A stretch of DNA of 64,000 nucleotides from CSP1-4 sp963777975 (GCA_963777975.1 CAVZSO010000005.1:1-64000); one strand, 5' to 3'; positions 1 through 8,366 are shown, counted from the stretch's first letter. The notes: generated by a model from the sequence alone, not told the origin. Translations and numbers: made by a program.

Positions 1-292
1 CGGGCCCCGGGCGCTGGACCCGGGTCGCAGATCGAACAGGATGACCGCGGCGGGTTGCAAGGGCGGTGATATGCGCGACGGCGCTTCCGTGATGGTCGCG
101 TTGCGCCGGTCGCCGTATGGTTGGTCTGCCTGAAGCGGCCTCGAACATCTAGTGATCTGGCCTTTGTTCACCCTTTGGCTGGAACATCTCGTGATCGTGG
201 GTCGCTTCGGGCGTTTCCATGCGGTGTAAGCGGGCGGACTGACCCATCAACGGGCCGAGGCCGTAGACTCGTCCATGCACAGGAGGCACGCC
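1..292. other. left-edge region without a supportable gene
   Basis: No reading frame here has convincing composition, start or ribosome site. A plus-strand frame open from the edge stops at 67-69 and could be the tail of a gene entering from the left, but it is too short to identify. The only visible structure is an imperfect 15-nt direct repeat: GAACATCTAGTGATC at 143-157 and GAACATCTCGTGATC at 182-196, one mismatch, 39 nt apart. It lies upstream of the promoter of the next gene. Confidence 0.4.
264..269 (+). promoter_or_regulatory. -10 box TAGACT
   Basis: TAGACT fits the TAnnnT boxes seen before many starts in this window. It would place the transcript start near 276, leaving a leader of about 17 nt that just contains the AGGAGG at 281-286 of the next gene. 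Confidence 0.45.
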
Positions 293-655
293 ATGAGCGA
301 GTCAGAGCGGGACGAGGCCAGCATCCCCAAGGCGCTCCAGGATTGGCGGACGGCCGAGCGCCTGGCCGCAGTCGCCCGACGCGGCACGATCGCCGCCAAG
401 GCTGCTGCGGACGCCGCAGAGGAAGCCGTGGAGGCAGCCATCGCGACAGCCGATGCAGCCAAGGCCGCCATGGCCGCCGCGTCACTGGCCGAGACATCGG
501 CGAAGAAGACCGCGACCGCGGCTAAGCTCGTCGTTCAGGCGTCTCAGGGAACCCTTGCAGACGCCACCAGTGAGGAGGCGATGGCGGACGTCGATGAGGC
601 CATCGCCAAGGCTCACTTCCACGACGTCTCGACGCGGAGTGCGTCCAAGCCCTAG
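293..655 (+). CDS. small alanine-rich helical protein
   Basis: A 120-aa protein of unknown function. The ATG at 293 is chosen because AGGAGG lies at 281-286 with 6 nt spacing; an in-frame ATG at 275 lies before that site. The chain is strongly Ala-rich from about residue 20 to 95, with regularly spaced Lys, Glu and Asp, which predicts one long amphipathic helix resembling LEA or histone-H1-like proteins. There is no signal peptide, membrane segment or cysteine. I do not recognise the family; a stress-protective or nucleoid-associated role is only a guess from composition. Confidence 0.6.
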   Translation: MSESERDEASIPKALQDWRTAERLAAVARRGTIAAKAAADAAEEAVEAAIATADAAKAAMAAASLAETSAKKTATAAKLVVQASQGTLADATSEEAMADVDEAIAKAHFHDVSTRSASKP

Positions 656-712
656 AGACCGCCGGACGACGGGGTTGCTGCGACATCCAGAGCGCAGGAC
701 TCCGACCCACGC

Positions 713-718
713 TAGTCT
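713..718 (+). promoter_or_regulatory. leaderless -10 box TAGTCT
   Basis: TAGTCT ends 6 nt before the ATG at 725, with no ribosome-binding site in between, so the message probably starts at or next to the start codon. Confidence 0.5.
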
Positions 719-724
719 TGGGCC

Positions 725-1963
725 ATGATGACGCTCCCACGCCGACTGGCCGCCGGTGCGCTCGTCTTGTTGATGACGCTATCGGCGTGCGATGCGTTGC
801 CCAGCGACTTGCCGCCGCTGCCGAGCGATTTCACCCCGCCCAGCGGGCTCCCATCGTTACCCAGCGACCTGCCTTCGCTGCCGGCCTGCATCCCCGGTGA
901 CATCTCGTTGCCCTCGGCCTTGCCGTCGGAGATCTCGAGTCTGCTGCCCACCTGCGAGCCAGATCGACCGACGGAGGAACCGACCGTCAAGCCGACGGCG
1001 GAACCGACCACGAAACCGACCGACAAGCCCACGGCCGAGCCCACCACGACCGCGACCGCGACGACGGCACCGACGACAGGTCCCACCACCAAGCCGACCC
1101 AGAAGCCCTCCGCTGCGCCGACGAACGGCCCGACGCAAGCACCGACCGCGAAGCCGACGGCGGGGCCGAGCCCGACACCTTCGCCCTCGCCAAGTCCGTC
1201 GCCGTCCCCGAGCCCATCGCCCTCGCCGAGCCCTTCACCCACCGCGAGCGCACCGACGGCCCTCCAGGCCCGGTTCTACGCCAGCTCGATCGAGGGCGAC
1301 GCCCCGCTGCTCGTCGCCTTCGCGAACCTCTCCAGTGGCGCACCCACTTCGCAGCTCTGGACCTTCGGTGACGGCCGCGTCTCGGTCGATGTCCACCCGA
1401 CACACGTCTACCAGGAGAACGGGCTCTACACGGTGACGCTGACGATCGTCAGCGCGGATGGCCACGACACGCGGATCAAGCAGGACTTGATCGCGGTCGG
1501 AACTGCGGCGCAGCGGAACGTTGCCAGGCAGGCTTCGATCACCGACGAGCCGGTCTGGTGGGTGGCCTTGGCCATCTCGCCGTGGGTCGCAGGAGCGTGG
1601 CTGATCACCGATCGGCTCGGCCAGCCCGAGGTGACGCTGCCCCAGCTGGTTCGCAACGGGCGGGCGCTGGCGACGCTCGTCGAGGCGCGCGATCCGGGCA
1701 CATCCGTCGGCGCCCTCGATCAGGCCGTGCAACGCTTCCTGTCCGATGCCGTGACCGCTCGGCGCCGCTCGGACCCGACCGTCATCGACCTCCTGGACCG
1801 ATCGACGGGCCAGCTCGATGGACTCCGACAAGCCTTGCTCGTCGAGGCTGCCCTCCGTCAGGGGGATCCGACGGGCGAGCGCCTGGCGGAGGCCGCGGCC
1901 GACATCCAGGAACGGCTCCAGGAGTTCATCGCCTCGATCGAGGCCCTCGACCGGCAACGCTGA
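725..1963 (+). CDS. PKD-domain lipoprotein with Pro/Thr-rich linker
   Basis: A 412-aa exported lipoprotein. Residues 1-22 form a lipoprotein signal ending in LSAC, with Cys22 as the lipidation site. Residues about 23-175 are low complexity: first LPSDLP-type repeats, then PTxKPT and finally SPSP repeats, a typical wall-spanning spacer. Residues about 180-258 form a PKD (immunoglobulin-like) domain with the hallmark FGDG at 214-217. A hydrophobic stretch near 277-293 and a helical acidic tail follow. PKD domains usually mediate extracellular protein or polysaccharide contact; the partner is unknown. The start follows a TAGTCT box by 6 nt; a second ATG at 728 is possible. Confidence 0.8.
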   Translation: MMTLPRRLAAGALVLLMTLSACDALPSDLPPLPSDFTPPSGLPSLPSDLPSLPACIPGDISLPSALPSEISSLLPTCEPDRPTEEPTVKPTAEPTTKPTDKPTAEPTTTATATTAPTTGPTTKPTQKPSAAPTNGPTQAPTAKPTAGPSPTPSPSPSPSPSPSPSPSPSPSPTASAPTALQARFYASSIEGDAPLLVAFANLSSGAPTSQLWTFGDGRVSVDVHPTHVYQENGLYTVTLTIVSADGHDTRIKQDLIAVGTAAQRNVARQASITDEPVWWVALAISPWVAGAWLITDRLGQPEVTLPQLVRNGRALATLVEARDPGTSVGALDQAVQRFLSDAVTARRRSDPTVIDLLDRSTGQLDGLRQALLVEAALRQGDPTGERLAEAAADIQERLQEFIASIEALDRQR

Positions 1964-2053
1964 GCAACGAGCCCGGGCAACGAAGAGCGGGACCGACGCG
2001 CCGCCGCTCCCGCTCAGGTAGATGTGAACGCGGCGGCTTCGCCGCCGGTCTGG

Positions 2054-2446
2054 TCAGGGCTCGCGCCGCGCGATGCTGATACCGGCCACGATGATCGCCT
2101 CCAGGACCGTCCACCCGATGAGGGCGACGACCGCGGCGACATCGAAGACGGAACCGCCGTTGCGAACGGTTTCCGTGCCCAGGACGTTATCGAACGGTGC
2201 CACGAAGAAGCCCGACACGTTGTAGATGGCCGCCACGATGGCACTGTCGTCGTTGGCGCCGATCAGCAGCAAGAGGATCCGCAGGACGATCAGCACCTGG
2301 ATGATGCCGAACACGAAGACCACGATCCGGCGCGCCACCTCGGCCCCGCTGGGCTGGTGTCTGACCGATTCCTGGACCACGCTCTCACTCCCGGCAGCCG
2401 GGAGCCCAGATGTGCGTCGAACTGCGACGCGCTCTTCATCGACCAT
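2054..2446 (-). CDS. YggT family membrane protein
   Basis: A 130-aa integral membrane protein. Two hydrophobic blocks (about residues 38-60 and 95-120) flank a loop containing FFVAPFDNVLG, which resembles the YggT family (PF02325). YggT proteins are small membrane proteins linked to osmotic tolerance and, in Gram-positives, to the cell-division region. The ATG at 2446 is chosen because GGAGG lies 8-12 nt upstream; longer starts lack a site. It overlaps the end of the preceding gene by 11 nt, so it is the last member of a three-gene operon and probably translationally coupled. Confidence 0.75.
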   Translation of the reverse strand: MVDEERVAVRRTSGLPAAGSESVVQESVRHQPSGAEVARRIVVFVFGIIQVLIVLRILLLLIGANDDSAIVAAIYNVSGFFVAPFDNVLGTETVRNGGSVFDVAAVVALIGWTVLEAIIVAGISIARREP

Positions 2447-3041
2447 CTGTCGTGCCTCCATCGTTCGGGTTGGTTCGAGCGCCGACCAGCGGTCGGATCG
2501 CATCCATGTCGATGCCCGATCCGGCACCGAAGCCGGTTGTCTCCGGGCTCGTGGCAGCTGAGCCCGTGGCAGCCGAGCGCGTTCCGGCCGACCCGGCTAC
2601 AGCTGTGGTCATGCCCTCGCCTGTGGTCATGCCCTCGCCTTCGGCTCGCTCGACGGCCATCTCGTCAGCCTCGAGCGCAGCTGCTCGCGACAGCCGGCGC
2701 CGCTCGAGGAAGGCGACCAACAGCCAGGTCGCGACTGAGATCGCAGCGCCAGCCACCACGACGATGGCGATCCGCCTGACGAGCGATGGACGCTGCCGAC
2801 GCCAGGGGCTGGGAAGGTCGGCGCGCAGATCCGAGAGGGTCTCCCGGATGGCAGGGATCGCTTCACGGGCGTCTGGCAGTGCCACCCGAAGGTCGGGCAT
2901 CGCCTCGCGAATGTCGGACATCGTCGGACCCCGATCGCGCATCTCGGCGATCTCGCGCAGGTCGGGGATCGCCACGTGCATGTCCGGAAGCGCGTCGCGG
3001 AGTCCAGGCATCGCCGCGCGCACGTCCGCTAACAGCGTCAT
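2436..3041 (-). CDS. single-pass membrane protein with heptapeptide repeats
   Basis: A 201-aa protein of unknown family. Residues 1-78 are built from about nine 7-residue units related to PDLREAL, with Asp-Leu-Arg at the centre and a hydrophobic residue at each end, predicting an amphipathic helix. One membrane segment follows at about 90-110, then a cluster of Arg, then a Gly/Thr/Ala-rich tail. The tail contains an 18-bp tandem duplication (2603-2638) encoding GEGMTT twice. GGAGGG precedes the ATG at 3041. The gene overlaps the upstream gene as ATGA and the downstream YggT gene by 11 nt. The repeat helix may lie on the membrane surface or self-associate; that is inference. Confidence 0.7.
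   Translation of the reverse strand: MTLLADVRAAMPGLRDALPDMHVAIPDLREIAEMRDRGPTMSDIREAMPDLRVALPDAREAIPAIRETLSDLRADLPSPWRRQRPSLVRRIAIVVVAGAAISVATWLLVAFLERRRLSRAAALEADEMAVERAEGEGMTTGEGMTTAVAGSAGTRSAATGSAATSPETTGFGAGSGIDMDAIRPLVGARTNPNDGGTTDGR
2603..2638 (+). repeat. 18-bp tandem duplication
   Basis: The unit CTGTGGTCATGCCCTCGC occurs twice in direct succession with no mismatch. It lies inside the minus-strand repeat-protein gene and keeps its frame. Confidence 0.9.
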
Positions 3042-3217
3042 CGTCGACCCTCCTTGCTTCGTGTAGTTTTCGCCTCACCGGCTGCTGACCGCTGGCGATT
3101 GACCGTTCGGGCAGCGATCTCCTGGGCTCGATCTTCCGACCGACCCTGTTCGAGCTCGCTGTCCTTGATGTGCTCGTATTGGCGCTCACGCTTGGGAGAC
3201 CAGATGCCTCGTGGCAT
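3038..3217 (-). CDS. small conserved basic protein (MPRGIWSPKRERQY type)
   Basis: A 59-aa basic protein starting MPRGIWSPKRERQYEHIK. This N-terminus belongs to a small family widespread in high-GC bacteria and often labelled plasmid-stabilisation protein without experimental support. The ATG at 3217 is fixed by an excellent AGGAGGT site (complement of 3224-3230); longer starts have none. It is hydrophilic, rich in Arg, Lys and Glu, and has no membrane segment. The stop overlaps the next start as ATGA, making it the first gene of the operon that also encodes the repeat protein and YggT. Confidence 0.75.
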   Translation of the reverse strand: MPRGIWSPKRERQYEHIKDSELEQGRSEDRAQEIAARTVNRQRSAAGEAKTTRSKEGRR

Positions 3218-3401
3218 GGTCGTCACCTCCTGTCGCGCCGAGCGTCGCCGGTGGCGCGCTTCGGGCACGCGTGCAGAGACTCCATCCGCATCTCAATGAC
3301 GTTGCGAGGCCATGGACCGGTCCGGGTCGACACGCCGATGCAAGGCCGCCGTGCGTCACGGGCGTATCGCTGCAGCGCCGGGTCCGACAAGGTGGGTCCA
3401 G

Positions 3402-3854
3402 ATGAAGTCCAAGAGCATTCAGCTATTACCAGCGCAGCCGCATGCGCTTCGGCACGATCGCGAGTCGATACCGTTCGCAGACTGGCTGGATACCCGCCTA
3501 CGGACGGCCCGCATCTCCCAGCGTCAGCTGGCGATGCGTGCTGGGGTACACCACTCGACCATCTCTCGACTGGTCCGACATCGGCGAACGCCGTCATTCG
3601 ATACGGCCGTCCGCCTGGCCCAGGTCCTTGACCCGGCGGGCACCCTCCCGGTCGCGCGACTGACGGACGAACGATCGACGTCTCCGCCGATGCGGGTCGA
3701 GTACGCCCTACGGTCCGACCCCAGCCTTGGGGCCGGCGATGTTCGTGACCTCATGCGTGGCTATCTCCGCCTCCGCGATCGTCGTCGCAGCGTGGCGACG
3801 TCCGCGGTGGGGCTGCGTGCCGAGCTGCATCGCGTGGCTGGGAGTCGAGGATGA
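3402..3854 (+). CDS. XRE-family helix-turn-helix regulator
   Basis: A 150-aa DNA-binding protein. An XRE/Cro-type helix-turn-helix occupies about residues 25-80, with the recognisable core ISQRQLAMRAGVHHSTIS followed by RLVRHRRTPS. The C-terminal third is Arg-rich without a known domain. The ATG at 3402 is preceded by GGTGGG, a modest site; an upstream in-frame ATG at 3312 would add 30 residues of poor composition. It ends next to the sensor kinase gene. The target is unknown; autoregulation is common in the family. Confidence 0.7.
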   Translation: MKSKSIQLLPAQPHALRHDRESIPFADWLDTRLRTARISQRQLAMRAGVHHSTISRLVRHRRTPSFDTAVRLAQVLDPAGTLPVARLTDERSTSPPMRVEYALRSDPSLGAGDVRDLMRGYLRLRDRRRSVATSAVGLRAELHRVAGSRG

Positions 3855-3955
3855 AGCAGCTAGGCGGACCGAGGGGCGGGGATGTGATGTGCCCACAAGA
3901 CGAACGCTCGAGCCGCCTCCGACGCCTCCACCACCGTGATGTCCGCGGGTCTACG

Positions 3956-5890
3956 ATGTCGGGGGAACCCGCGCGAGTGGAGATGGGGCGCGCGTCGCCA
4001 CGAAGGGATCCGACATCCGTGAAACACGCGACGAGTACGATCCGACCGACGAGGCCGGTCAAGGCGACCCGGGCTGCCGGTGACGCGCTGGGCATCCTGT
4101 CGACGGTCTTGGCGCTCACGGACGACGGCGTCATCGTCGTGGCGGCCGACGGGCTGGTGGCTGAGATCAACGATGTCGGCGCCGGCATGCTCGGGTGGCC
4201 CGACGCTGGCGCCCCGTTGGGGCGAACGGTCCAGGTCGTGCTCGAACGACCGGATCCGACGGACGCGTTCGGCGGGCGGCTGACCGGCGACGACATCGTG
4301 CTGCACGCCGCTGCCAGCCCGCTCGGGATTCGCGTCCGGGTCCGGCCCACTCGACGTCAGGCATCCAGATCGGTCCGCGTCTCCGTTGCGCCGGCGGGCG
4401 ACGGGCGACAGCTCTTCCTGCTTCGCGACCTCAGCGCGCTCGTCGCCGCCGAGGATGCCGCGCATCAGTACAAGCGAACCGCGGACGGCGCACTGGACGC
4501 GATCTACCTCGCCGAGCCGGAATCGCGCCGGATCGTCTACGCCAACGAGGGCGCCGCACGGCAGAGCGGTTGGCCGCGCGAGGCCCTGACGGGCCAGACA
4601 TTGGACGACCTGGTCCCGCTTCTGGATCTCGGACCGATGCGCGAGTCCCTCACCAGCGATGGAGCGCCGGCGCCTCGGCCGACGACCATCGCGACCGTGC
4701 TGCGCGCCCGCGATGGGGAGCTGCGCCCCGTCGACCTGCTGCTGCAACCACTCGTTCGTGATGACGGACAGGCACAGCTCCTGGCAGTCGTTCGCGATGC
4801 CACCGAGCGTGTCGAGTCACAGGCCAAGCTGCAGCGCCTGGTGCAGCAGGAGCGTGCCCGGACGGCCGAGCTCGAGTCGACCCTGGCGGCGATCGGCGAT
4901 GCGGTCATCGTGTGCGATCTCGAGGGCAATGTGACCCTGGCGAATCCCGCCACCCACGACGTCCTGGGGCATGCACGGATCCGGATCTTCGCCGACCTGC
5001 TCGCGGTCCTGGACGACCCCGACGAACGGGCGCCCCAGTTGGGCGTCAGCGTCCCTCAGGGTCCGGTCGAAATGATGCTCCGGAGTCGCCCGGGCCAGTG
5101 GCTTGAGTTGAGCGCCTTCCCGGTCGTGGGCACGAACGAGGCGACCCCGAGCGGCACGATCTTCCTCGTTCGCGATGTCACGACCGCGCGCGAGGCGCGA
5201 CGGACACGCGAGGCGTTCATGGGCATCCTGTCGCACGAGCTGCGGACGCCGGTGACGACCATCCTGGCCGGCTCCAAGGTCCTGGCGCGGCGTCAGCACC
5301 TACCCGGATCGACGCGTGCCGAGCTGATCGAGGACATCGAGGCCGAAGCCGAGCGCCTCTATCGACTGGTCGAGGACCTCCTGGTGCTGGCGCGCTTCGA
5401 AGAACGGCCGCCGGACGCCTTTGCCGGCGAGCCGCTTCTGCTCCAGCGCATCCTGCCTTCCCTCTTGACCTCGGAGGAAGGCCGCTGGCCGGGCCGCGTC
5501 TTCTCGCTGGAGGTGCCGACCGGGCTCCCGACCGTGCGTGGCGATCGCACCTACCTCGATCAGGTCGTCCGCAATCTCCTCGGCAACGCTGCCAAGTACA
5601 GCCCGTCCGAGGCGCCGATCGACGTCGTCGTCGAGGAGGCCGAAGGGCGAGTCTGCGTGCACATCCTCGATCGTGGTCCAGGTTTCGAGGCCGAGGAGGC
5701 GGAGCGCCTGTTCGATCTGTACTACCGCTCGCCCGGCACCCTGCGGATCGCTGCCGGGGCTGGCATCGGCCTCTACGTCTGCCGCCGATTGCTGGAGGCG
5801 ATGGATGGAGAGGTCTGGGCCCGCCCACGGGAAGGCGGCGGCGCCGATTTCGGATTCTCGCTGCGTGTGCTGGACGAGGAGGACGCATGA
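3956..5890 (+). CDS. PAS-domain sensor histidine kinase
   Basis: A 644-aa histidine kinase without clear membrane segments, so probably cytoplasmic. Three PAS-like sensor regions precede the catalytic core (about 45-160, 170-290, 305-410). The H-box ILSHELRTP gives phospho-acceptor His427; the N-box contains LLGNAAKYSP (Asn544); the G boxes are DRGPGF and AGAGIGLY, so the ATP-binding domain is intact. The response regulator gene overlaps the stop as ATGA, a standard two-component operon. The start is uncertain: ATG at 3956 is used, but 3983 is possible and neither has a strong ribosome site. The signal is unknown. Confidence 0.88.
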   Translation: MSGEPARVEMGRASPRRDPTSVKHATSTIRPTRPVKATRAAGDALGILSTVLALTDDGVIVVAADGLVAEINDVGAGMLGWPDAGAPLGRTVQVVLERPDPTDAFGGRLTGDDIVLHAAASPLGIRVRVRPTRRQASRSVRVSVAPAGDGRQLFLLRDLSALVAAEDAAHQYKRTADGALDAIYLAEPESRRIVYANEGAARQSGWPREALTGQTLDDLVPLLDLGPMRESLTSDGAPAPRPTTIATVLRARDGELRPVDLLLQPLVRDDGQAQLLAVVRDATERVESQAKLQRLVQQERARTAELESTLAAIGDAVIVCDLEGNVTLANPATHDVLGHARIRIFADLLAVLDDPDERAPQLGVSVPQGPVEMMLRSRPGQWLELSAFPVVGTNEATPSGTIFLVRDVTTAREARRTREAFMGILSHELRTPVTTILAGSKVLARRQHLPGSTRAELIEDIEAEAERLYRLVEDLLVLARFEERPPDAFAGEPLLLQRILPSLLTSEEGRWPGRVFSLEVPTGLPTVRGDRTYLDQVVRNLLGNAAKYSPSEAPIDVVVEEAEGRVCVHILDRGPGFEAEEAERLFDLYYRSPGTLRIAAGAGIGLYVCRRLLEAMDGEVWARPREGGGADFGFSLRVLDEEDA

Positions 5891-6657
5891 ACAACCAACC
5901 CCTGGTGCTTGTCGCCGACGACGAGCCGCGGATCACGAAGCTCGTCGCCGTCACGCTCTCCGATGAGGGGTTCCGCGTCATCACGGCCAGCGGCGGCGAA
6001 GAGGCCTTGCGGAAGGCCGACGAGATGCGGCCGGATATCGTGCTCCTCGATATCGTGATGCCCGACCTCGACGGCATCGAAGTCATGCGGCAGCTGCGCG
6101 AGTTCCGCCCGGTGCCGGTCATCTTGCTCACGGCCAAAGGCGCGACCGCCGACAAGGCCAAAGGCCTCGACCTTGGTGCCGACGACTACATCGCGAAGCC
6201 GTTCCATCCTGACGAGCTGGCCGCGCGCGTCCGTGCCGTGCTGCGACGAGCGGCCGGCGTCACGCCGGGCGGCGGGATCGTCCGTATCGGCGACGTCGAG
6301 ATCGATCTGGAGCGCCGCATGATGACTCGCGACGGTGAGCTCGTCCAGCTCAGCCGGACCGAGTGGCTGCTGCTTCAGCACCTGGCCGCGAACGCTGGCA
6401 AGGTGGTGCTCCACAGCGAGCTCCTGACCAAGGTCTGGGGTCCGGAGTATCGCGACGACCTGCAGTATCTCCGCGTATGGGTCAGTCGCGTCCGCCGCAA
6501 GCTCGGGGCGAAGCCGGGTGAGCCCGGCCCGATCACGACGTTCCAGGGCATCGGTTACGTGCTCAACGTGGACGAGGAACCGGCCCTCGCGGCCCCGAGC
6601 GCGTCACCGGAAGGCCCGGTGGTGGCAGCCAGCGCTGCGGCGAGCCGTGCCGACTGA
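5887..6657 (+). CDS. OmpR/KdpE-type response regulator
   Basis: A 256-aa transcriptional regulator. The receiver domain (about 5-118) has the acidic pair in VADDEP, phospho-acceptor Asp55 in VLLDIVMPD, the Thr of LLTAKG and the Lys of IAKPF. An OmpR-type winged helix follows at about 130-228, with the end motif TFQGIGYVL typical of the family. About 25 Ala/Pro-rich residues extend beyond the usual end. It overlaps the kinase gene by 4 nt (ATGA), so it is the cognate partner. The winged helix most resembles the KdpE/PhoB group, but no K+ transport genes are nearby. Confidence 0.92.
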   Translation: MNNQPLVLVADDEPRITKLVAVTLSDEGFRVITASGGEEALRKADEMRPDIVLLDIVMPDLDGIEVMRQLREFRPVPVILLTAKGATADKAKGLDLGADDYIAKPFHPDELAARVRAVLRRAAGVTPGGGIVRIGDVEIDLERRMMTRDGELVQLSRTEWLLLQHLAANAGKVVLHSELLTKVWGPEYRDDLQYLRVWVSRVRRKLGAKPGEPGPITTFQGIGYVLNVDEEPALAAPSASPEGPVVAASAAASRAD

Positions 6658-6663
6658 GCAGAA

Positions 6664-6683
6664 TGCCCATCGGCAGATGGGCA
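6664..6683 (+). terminator. perfect 8-bp hairpin after the two-component operon
   Basis: TGCCCATC, loop GGCA, GATGGGCA forms a perfect stem directly after the response regulator stop. It lacks a T-run. The 3' arm contains the ATG proposed for the next gene, so it could terminate transcription or hide that start codon. Confidence 0.45.
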
Positions 6684-7174
6684 TCCTCATCGCGCTCGAT
6701 GTCCTCGTTCGTCCGAGCGATGCCGGGCCGCGGGCGGTAGAGACCAGCGGCAGGGCGCTCGAGCGTCTGGGCTGGGTCGGGCGACCGATGATCCTGGCGG
6801 GTCAGACGGTGGCTGGTCGACAGCTCCCGGCGTCGGACGCCGACCGCGAGGCATGGGCGCGCGAGATCCTCGGCGACGACGCGATCGAGGTCGTGATGTT
6901 CGATCCACCGATGCCCGAACGGCATGGTGATGACGGCAACGCGCTCGAGCGCTGGCGAGCGCTCACGGAGGCCCATCGTGCACGTTGGCTGATCGAGAGC
7001 GGTTGGCCGACGGCGCAGGCTCGGCGCGCCGGGCTGACGGTCATCGAGGTCGGCGGGCGTGTCACGACCGCGGCCGAGCGGGCGGATCACGAAGCGCGAG
7101 ATCTCCTCGATGCGACGACCCACCTGCTGATGACCGAGACGTTTCGCCCGGCGGCCGAAAGGCCATCGGGGTGA
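6677..7174 (+). CDS. hypothetical protein
   Basis: A 165-aa soluble protein I do not recognise. It opens with a hydrophobic strand (GILIALDVLVRPSD) and alternates strands and helices, suggesting a Rossmann-like fold, but no catalytic signature is visible. The start is unsettled: the ATG at 6677 lies in the 3' arm of a hairpin and has no ribosome site, while a GTG at 6647 would overlap the response regulator gene by 11 nt. Codon use and Ala/Arg/Glu content match a real gene. Co-transcription with the two-component genes is possible. Confidence 0.6.
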   Translation: MGILIALDVLVRPSDAGPRAVETSGRALERLGWVGRPMILAGQTVAGRQLPASDADREAWAREILGDDAIEVVMFDPPMPERHGDDGNALERWRALTEAHRARWLIESGWPTAQARRAGLTVIEVGGRVTTAAERADHEARDLLDATTHLLMTETFRPAAERPSG

Positions 7175-7175
7175 G

Positions 7176-7436
7176 TCAGGCGAGCGGGTGGTCGCGCTCG
7201 ACGATCTCCTCGGCCGTTCGCTCGTCGTCATCGGGGTCAGGCGGCAGAGGTGGAGGCGTGTCGTCGGACGGCGCGGACGTCGGTCCCGGCTTCGATCGGG
7301 AGGGCGCGGGATCAGGAGCGATCGTCGTCGTCGGCCGTGGCTCGCGGCGCTCCCGCACACCCATGACTGCACCCCGCTCGCTGCCTGAGCTGGTATCCGA
7401 GGTTCGATCCAGTGCCTGCGTCATCATATCGGGCAT
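7176..7436 (-). CDS. small Pro/Asp-rich hypothetical protein
   Basis: An 86-aa, apparently disordered polypeptide: a basic, Pro- and Ser-rich first half, then a PPPLPPDPDDDE segment and an acidic tail ending ERDHPLA. There is no domain, signal peptide or membrane segment, and no clear ribosome site at 7436. It converges on the preceding gene with almost no gap. It may be a genuine small disordered protein or a chance frame. Confidence 0.35.
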   Translation of the reverse strand: MPDMMTQALDRTSDTSSGSERGAVMGVRERREPRPTTTIAPDPAPSRSKPGPTSAPSDDTPPPLPPDPDDDERTAEEIVERDHPLA

Positions 7437-7489
7437 GCGACGAGACGATCATCTGAGGTACCTGCCGCGTCCACCGGAGAGCCCTGCCC

Positions 7490-8299
7490 GTGCGGCTGAC
7501 GCCCGCGGACCTGCGCATCGTGCGGCGTGGGGGCCTCATCGCGCGATTCGCGCCGATCGGACCGGTCGTGTACGTCGTCGTCGAGCTCAACGAGGCCGGC
7601 ACGACGGGGACGTCGCTCGAAGCGCTGTGTACCACTCCACACTGGGGCCTCATCCTGAGCGGCGAGATGGACGTGGAGCGGGACGGGTCGTCACCCGTCC
7701 GCCTGGAGGCCGGACAGGCCTTTCACGTCCCGGCTGGAGACCCGCCACATCGCTTCCGAGCCACTGGGCGGATGACGGCGGCCGGGTTCGTGCCGCTCCA
7801 GGGACCGGTCATCGATGACCGCGACATCGAGCTGGCGGGCTTCGAGCTCGTCGACGAATCCGCGGCGGCATCCGGCCTCGCGCTGCCTGTCGCTGTCACT
7901 GTGGCCATGACGTCCGAGGTCGTACCGCTCCGACGCGGGCAGATCGAGGCAGAGTCATCGCTGATGGGCGCATGGGTCCTGTGCACGGCTCGATTCGGCG
8001 GTGTCAGCGGGTACACCACGTCATGGTGCGATCAGCCGCATTGGGGCATCGTCATCCAAGGCACGATCGCCATCGAATCCGAGTCGGAGGTCGAGATCGT
8101 CGGCGCGGGCGAGGCGTACTACTGCCCGCCAGGGCCCCCCGGGCATCGGATCGAAGTCACGGACGCCGCGACGATCATGGATTTCACACCTCTGGAGGCC
8201 ATGGTCCGACCCGGACGTGCGGCCGAGTGGCGTCCGCGCCTCTTGATCGCGGCACCCGAGCCGGCCGAGGATCTGCGGGTCACCACCAGCGACCGATAG
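7490..8299 (+). CDS. two-domain cupin protein (bicupin)
   Basis: A 269-aa protein from a GTG start. It consists of two homologous cupin halves, about residues 20-110 and 145-240. The halves align at TPHWGLILSGEMDVE and QPHWGIVIQGTIAIE, each followed by a Gly-rich turn and a Pro-His pair (AGDPPHRF and PGPPGHRI). Cupins bind a metal through His/Glu and act as dioxygenases, isomerases or small-molecule sensors; only some of the usual His ligands are evident. No cofactor or substrate can be assigned. Internal duplication is clear. It stands alone between convergent small genes and the ABC operon. Confidence 0.75.
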   Translation: MRLTPADLRIVRRGGLIARFAPIGPVVYVVVELNEAGTTGTSLEALCTTPHWGLILSGEMDVERDGSSPVRLEAGQAFHVPAGDPPHRFRATGRMTAAGFVPLQGPVIDDRDIELAGFELVDESAAASGLALPVAVTVAMTSEVVPLRRGQIEAESSLMGAWVLCTARFGGVSGYTTSWCDQPHWGIVIQGTIAIESESEVEIVGAGEAYYCPPGPPGHRIEVTDAATIMDFTPLEAMVRPGRAAEWRPRLLIAAPEPAEDLRVTTSDR

Positions 8300-8366
8300 C
8301 GGGTCGCAACGTCTGCACCGGCCTGCGCCTGGCTCGTTGTAAGCCGACGTCGGCGACGCTGCCACC

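Noticed and set aside
712..1242. Minus-strand Gly/Val repeat protein opposite the PKD lipoprotein
   Set aside because: It is the exact antisense of the Pro/Thr/Ser codon repeats; no ribosome site, and the plus-strand gene is well supported.
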